Notes under the pieces: generated by a model
What the model saw: the letters and a program-made list of their open reading frames with translations, nothing else
What the model was told of the DNA's origin: nothing
The model's database searches: none
Made by a program: the position numbers and the translations under genes
NCBI GenBank assembly: GCA_030042755.1
Contig: JASHZC010000318.1
Coordinates: 1-6,071, forward strand
Length of the DNA stretch: 6,071 nt
Reading direction: 5' to 3'
Source: Vulcanimicrobiota bacterium
Lineage (GTDB): Bacteria; Eremiobacterota; Eremiobacteria; Baltobacterales; Baltobacteraceae
Shown here: positions 6,033 through 6,071 of the stretch, in pieces
How the letters are laid out: the number at the start of each line of letters is the position of its first letter
Numbering within the stretch: position 1 is the stretch's first letter

Positions 6033-6071
6033 CGTTCTCGCAAGACGCTAAACGAATCGCCCGAACGCACG
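6029..6071 (-). CDS. Possible 3' end of an upstream gene overlapping the PBP start (GTGA)
   Basis: In one minus-strand frame the edge sequence reads VRSGDFSVLRER and then TGA, with the stop overlapping the PBP start as GTGA. That is the same coupling seen at two other junctions in this window. Too few residues are visible to identify the product. By analogy with actinobacterial rodA-pbpA-pknB clusters it could be a RodA/FtsW-type protein, but nothing in twelve residues shows this. The PBP frame itself is closed at TAG 6048-6050, so a second reading ending RAFGRFV is also possible. Confidence 0.3.
   Translation of the reverse strand, partial: VRSGDSFSVLRER

Larger units (their letters stand above)
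1..6071 (-). other. Putative single operon: (upstream gene)-pbpA-pknB-ruvC-ruvA-ruvB-spoIID
   Basis: All six recognisable genes point the same way. Junction spacings are +39 bp, then overlaps of 1, 17, 4 and 4 bp. There is no intergenic sequence able to hold a terminator, and no divergent gene. Co-transcription is inferred from spacing; an internal promoter inside the kinase or PBP coding sequence cannot be excluded by eye. Confidence 0.7.

Noticed and set aside
1..6071. CRISPR, tRNA/rRNA, insertion sequence, phage or defence-system content
   Set aside because: Every stretch is accounted for by housekeeping genes. There are no direct repeat-spacer patterns, no tRNA-like cloverleaf sequence, and no terminal inverted repeats or transposase motifs.

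Overview
The window is a GC-rich (about 60% by eye) stretch of bacterial chromosome read entirely from the minus strand. It is almost completely coding. From upstream (high coordinates) to downstream the order is: the last few codons of an unidentified gene (edge, about 6071-6029); a class B penicillin-binding protein of the PbpA/FtsI type (6032-4629); a membrane Ser/Thr kinase with five extracellular PASTA repeats, PknB/PrkC type (4589-2526); then ruvC (2526-2038), ruvA (2054-1431) and ruvB (1434-373); and finally a SpoIID/LytB-type secreted peptidoglycan hydrolase (376-1) that runs off the window. The last gene was found by reading the minus strand by hand past the ruvB stop.

The junctions are very tight. 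The only gap is 39 bp between the PBP and the kinase. The others overlap: 1 bp (TGATG) kinase/ruvC, 17 bp ruvC/ruvA, 4 bp (ATGA) ruvA/ruvB and 4 bp (GTGA) ruvB/spoIID. I see no room for a terminator or internal promoter outside coding sequence, so the simplest reading is one long, translationally coupled operon.

Two modules are joined. The first is wall growth and its sensing: the PBP makes cross-links, the PASTA kinase is expected to sense peptidoglycan or lipid II fragments and phosphorylate cytoplasmic partners, and the SpoIID-like protein is expected to cleave glycan strands. The second is RuvABC Holliday-junction branch migration and resolution. PBP-then-PASTA-kinase order recalls the actinobacterial rodA-pbpA-pknB cluster, while ruvA-ruvB followed by spoIID recalls some Clostridia. 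The mixture suggests a Terrabacteria-type lineage outside the well-studied phyla, possibly Candidatus Eremiobacterota (WPS-2) or a relative. That assignment is inference and weakly held.

No RNA genes, mobile elements, CRISPR arrays or defence genes were seen. I do not see a new system. The points most worth a second look are the joined gene order, a replaced acidic-pin loop in RuvA, a changed wing motif in RuvB, an activation loop in the kinase lacking one expected threonine, and the SpoIID-family gene itself.
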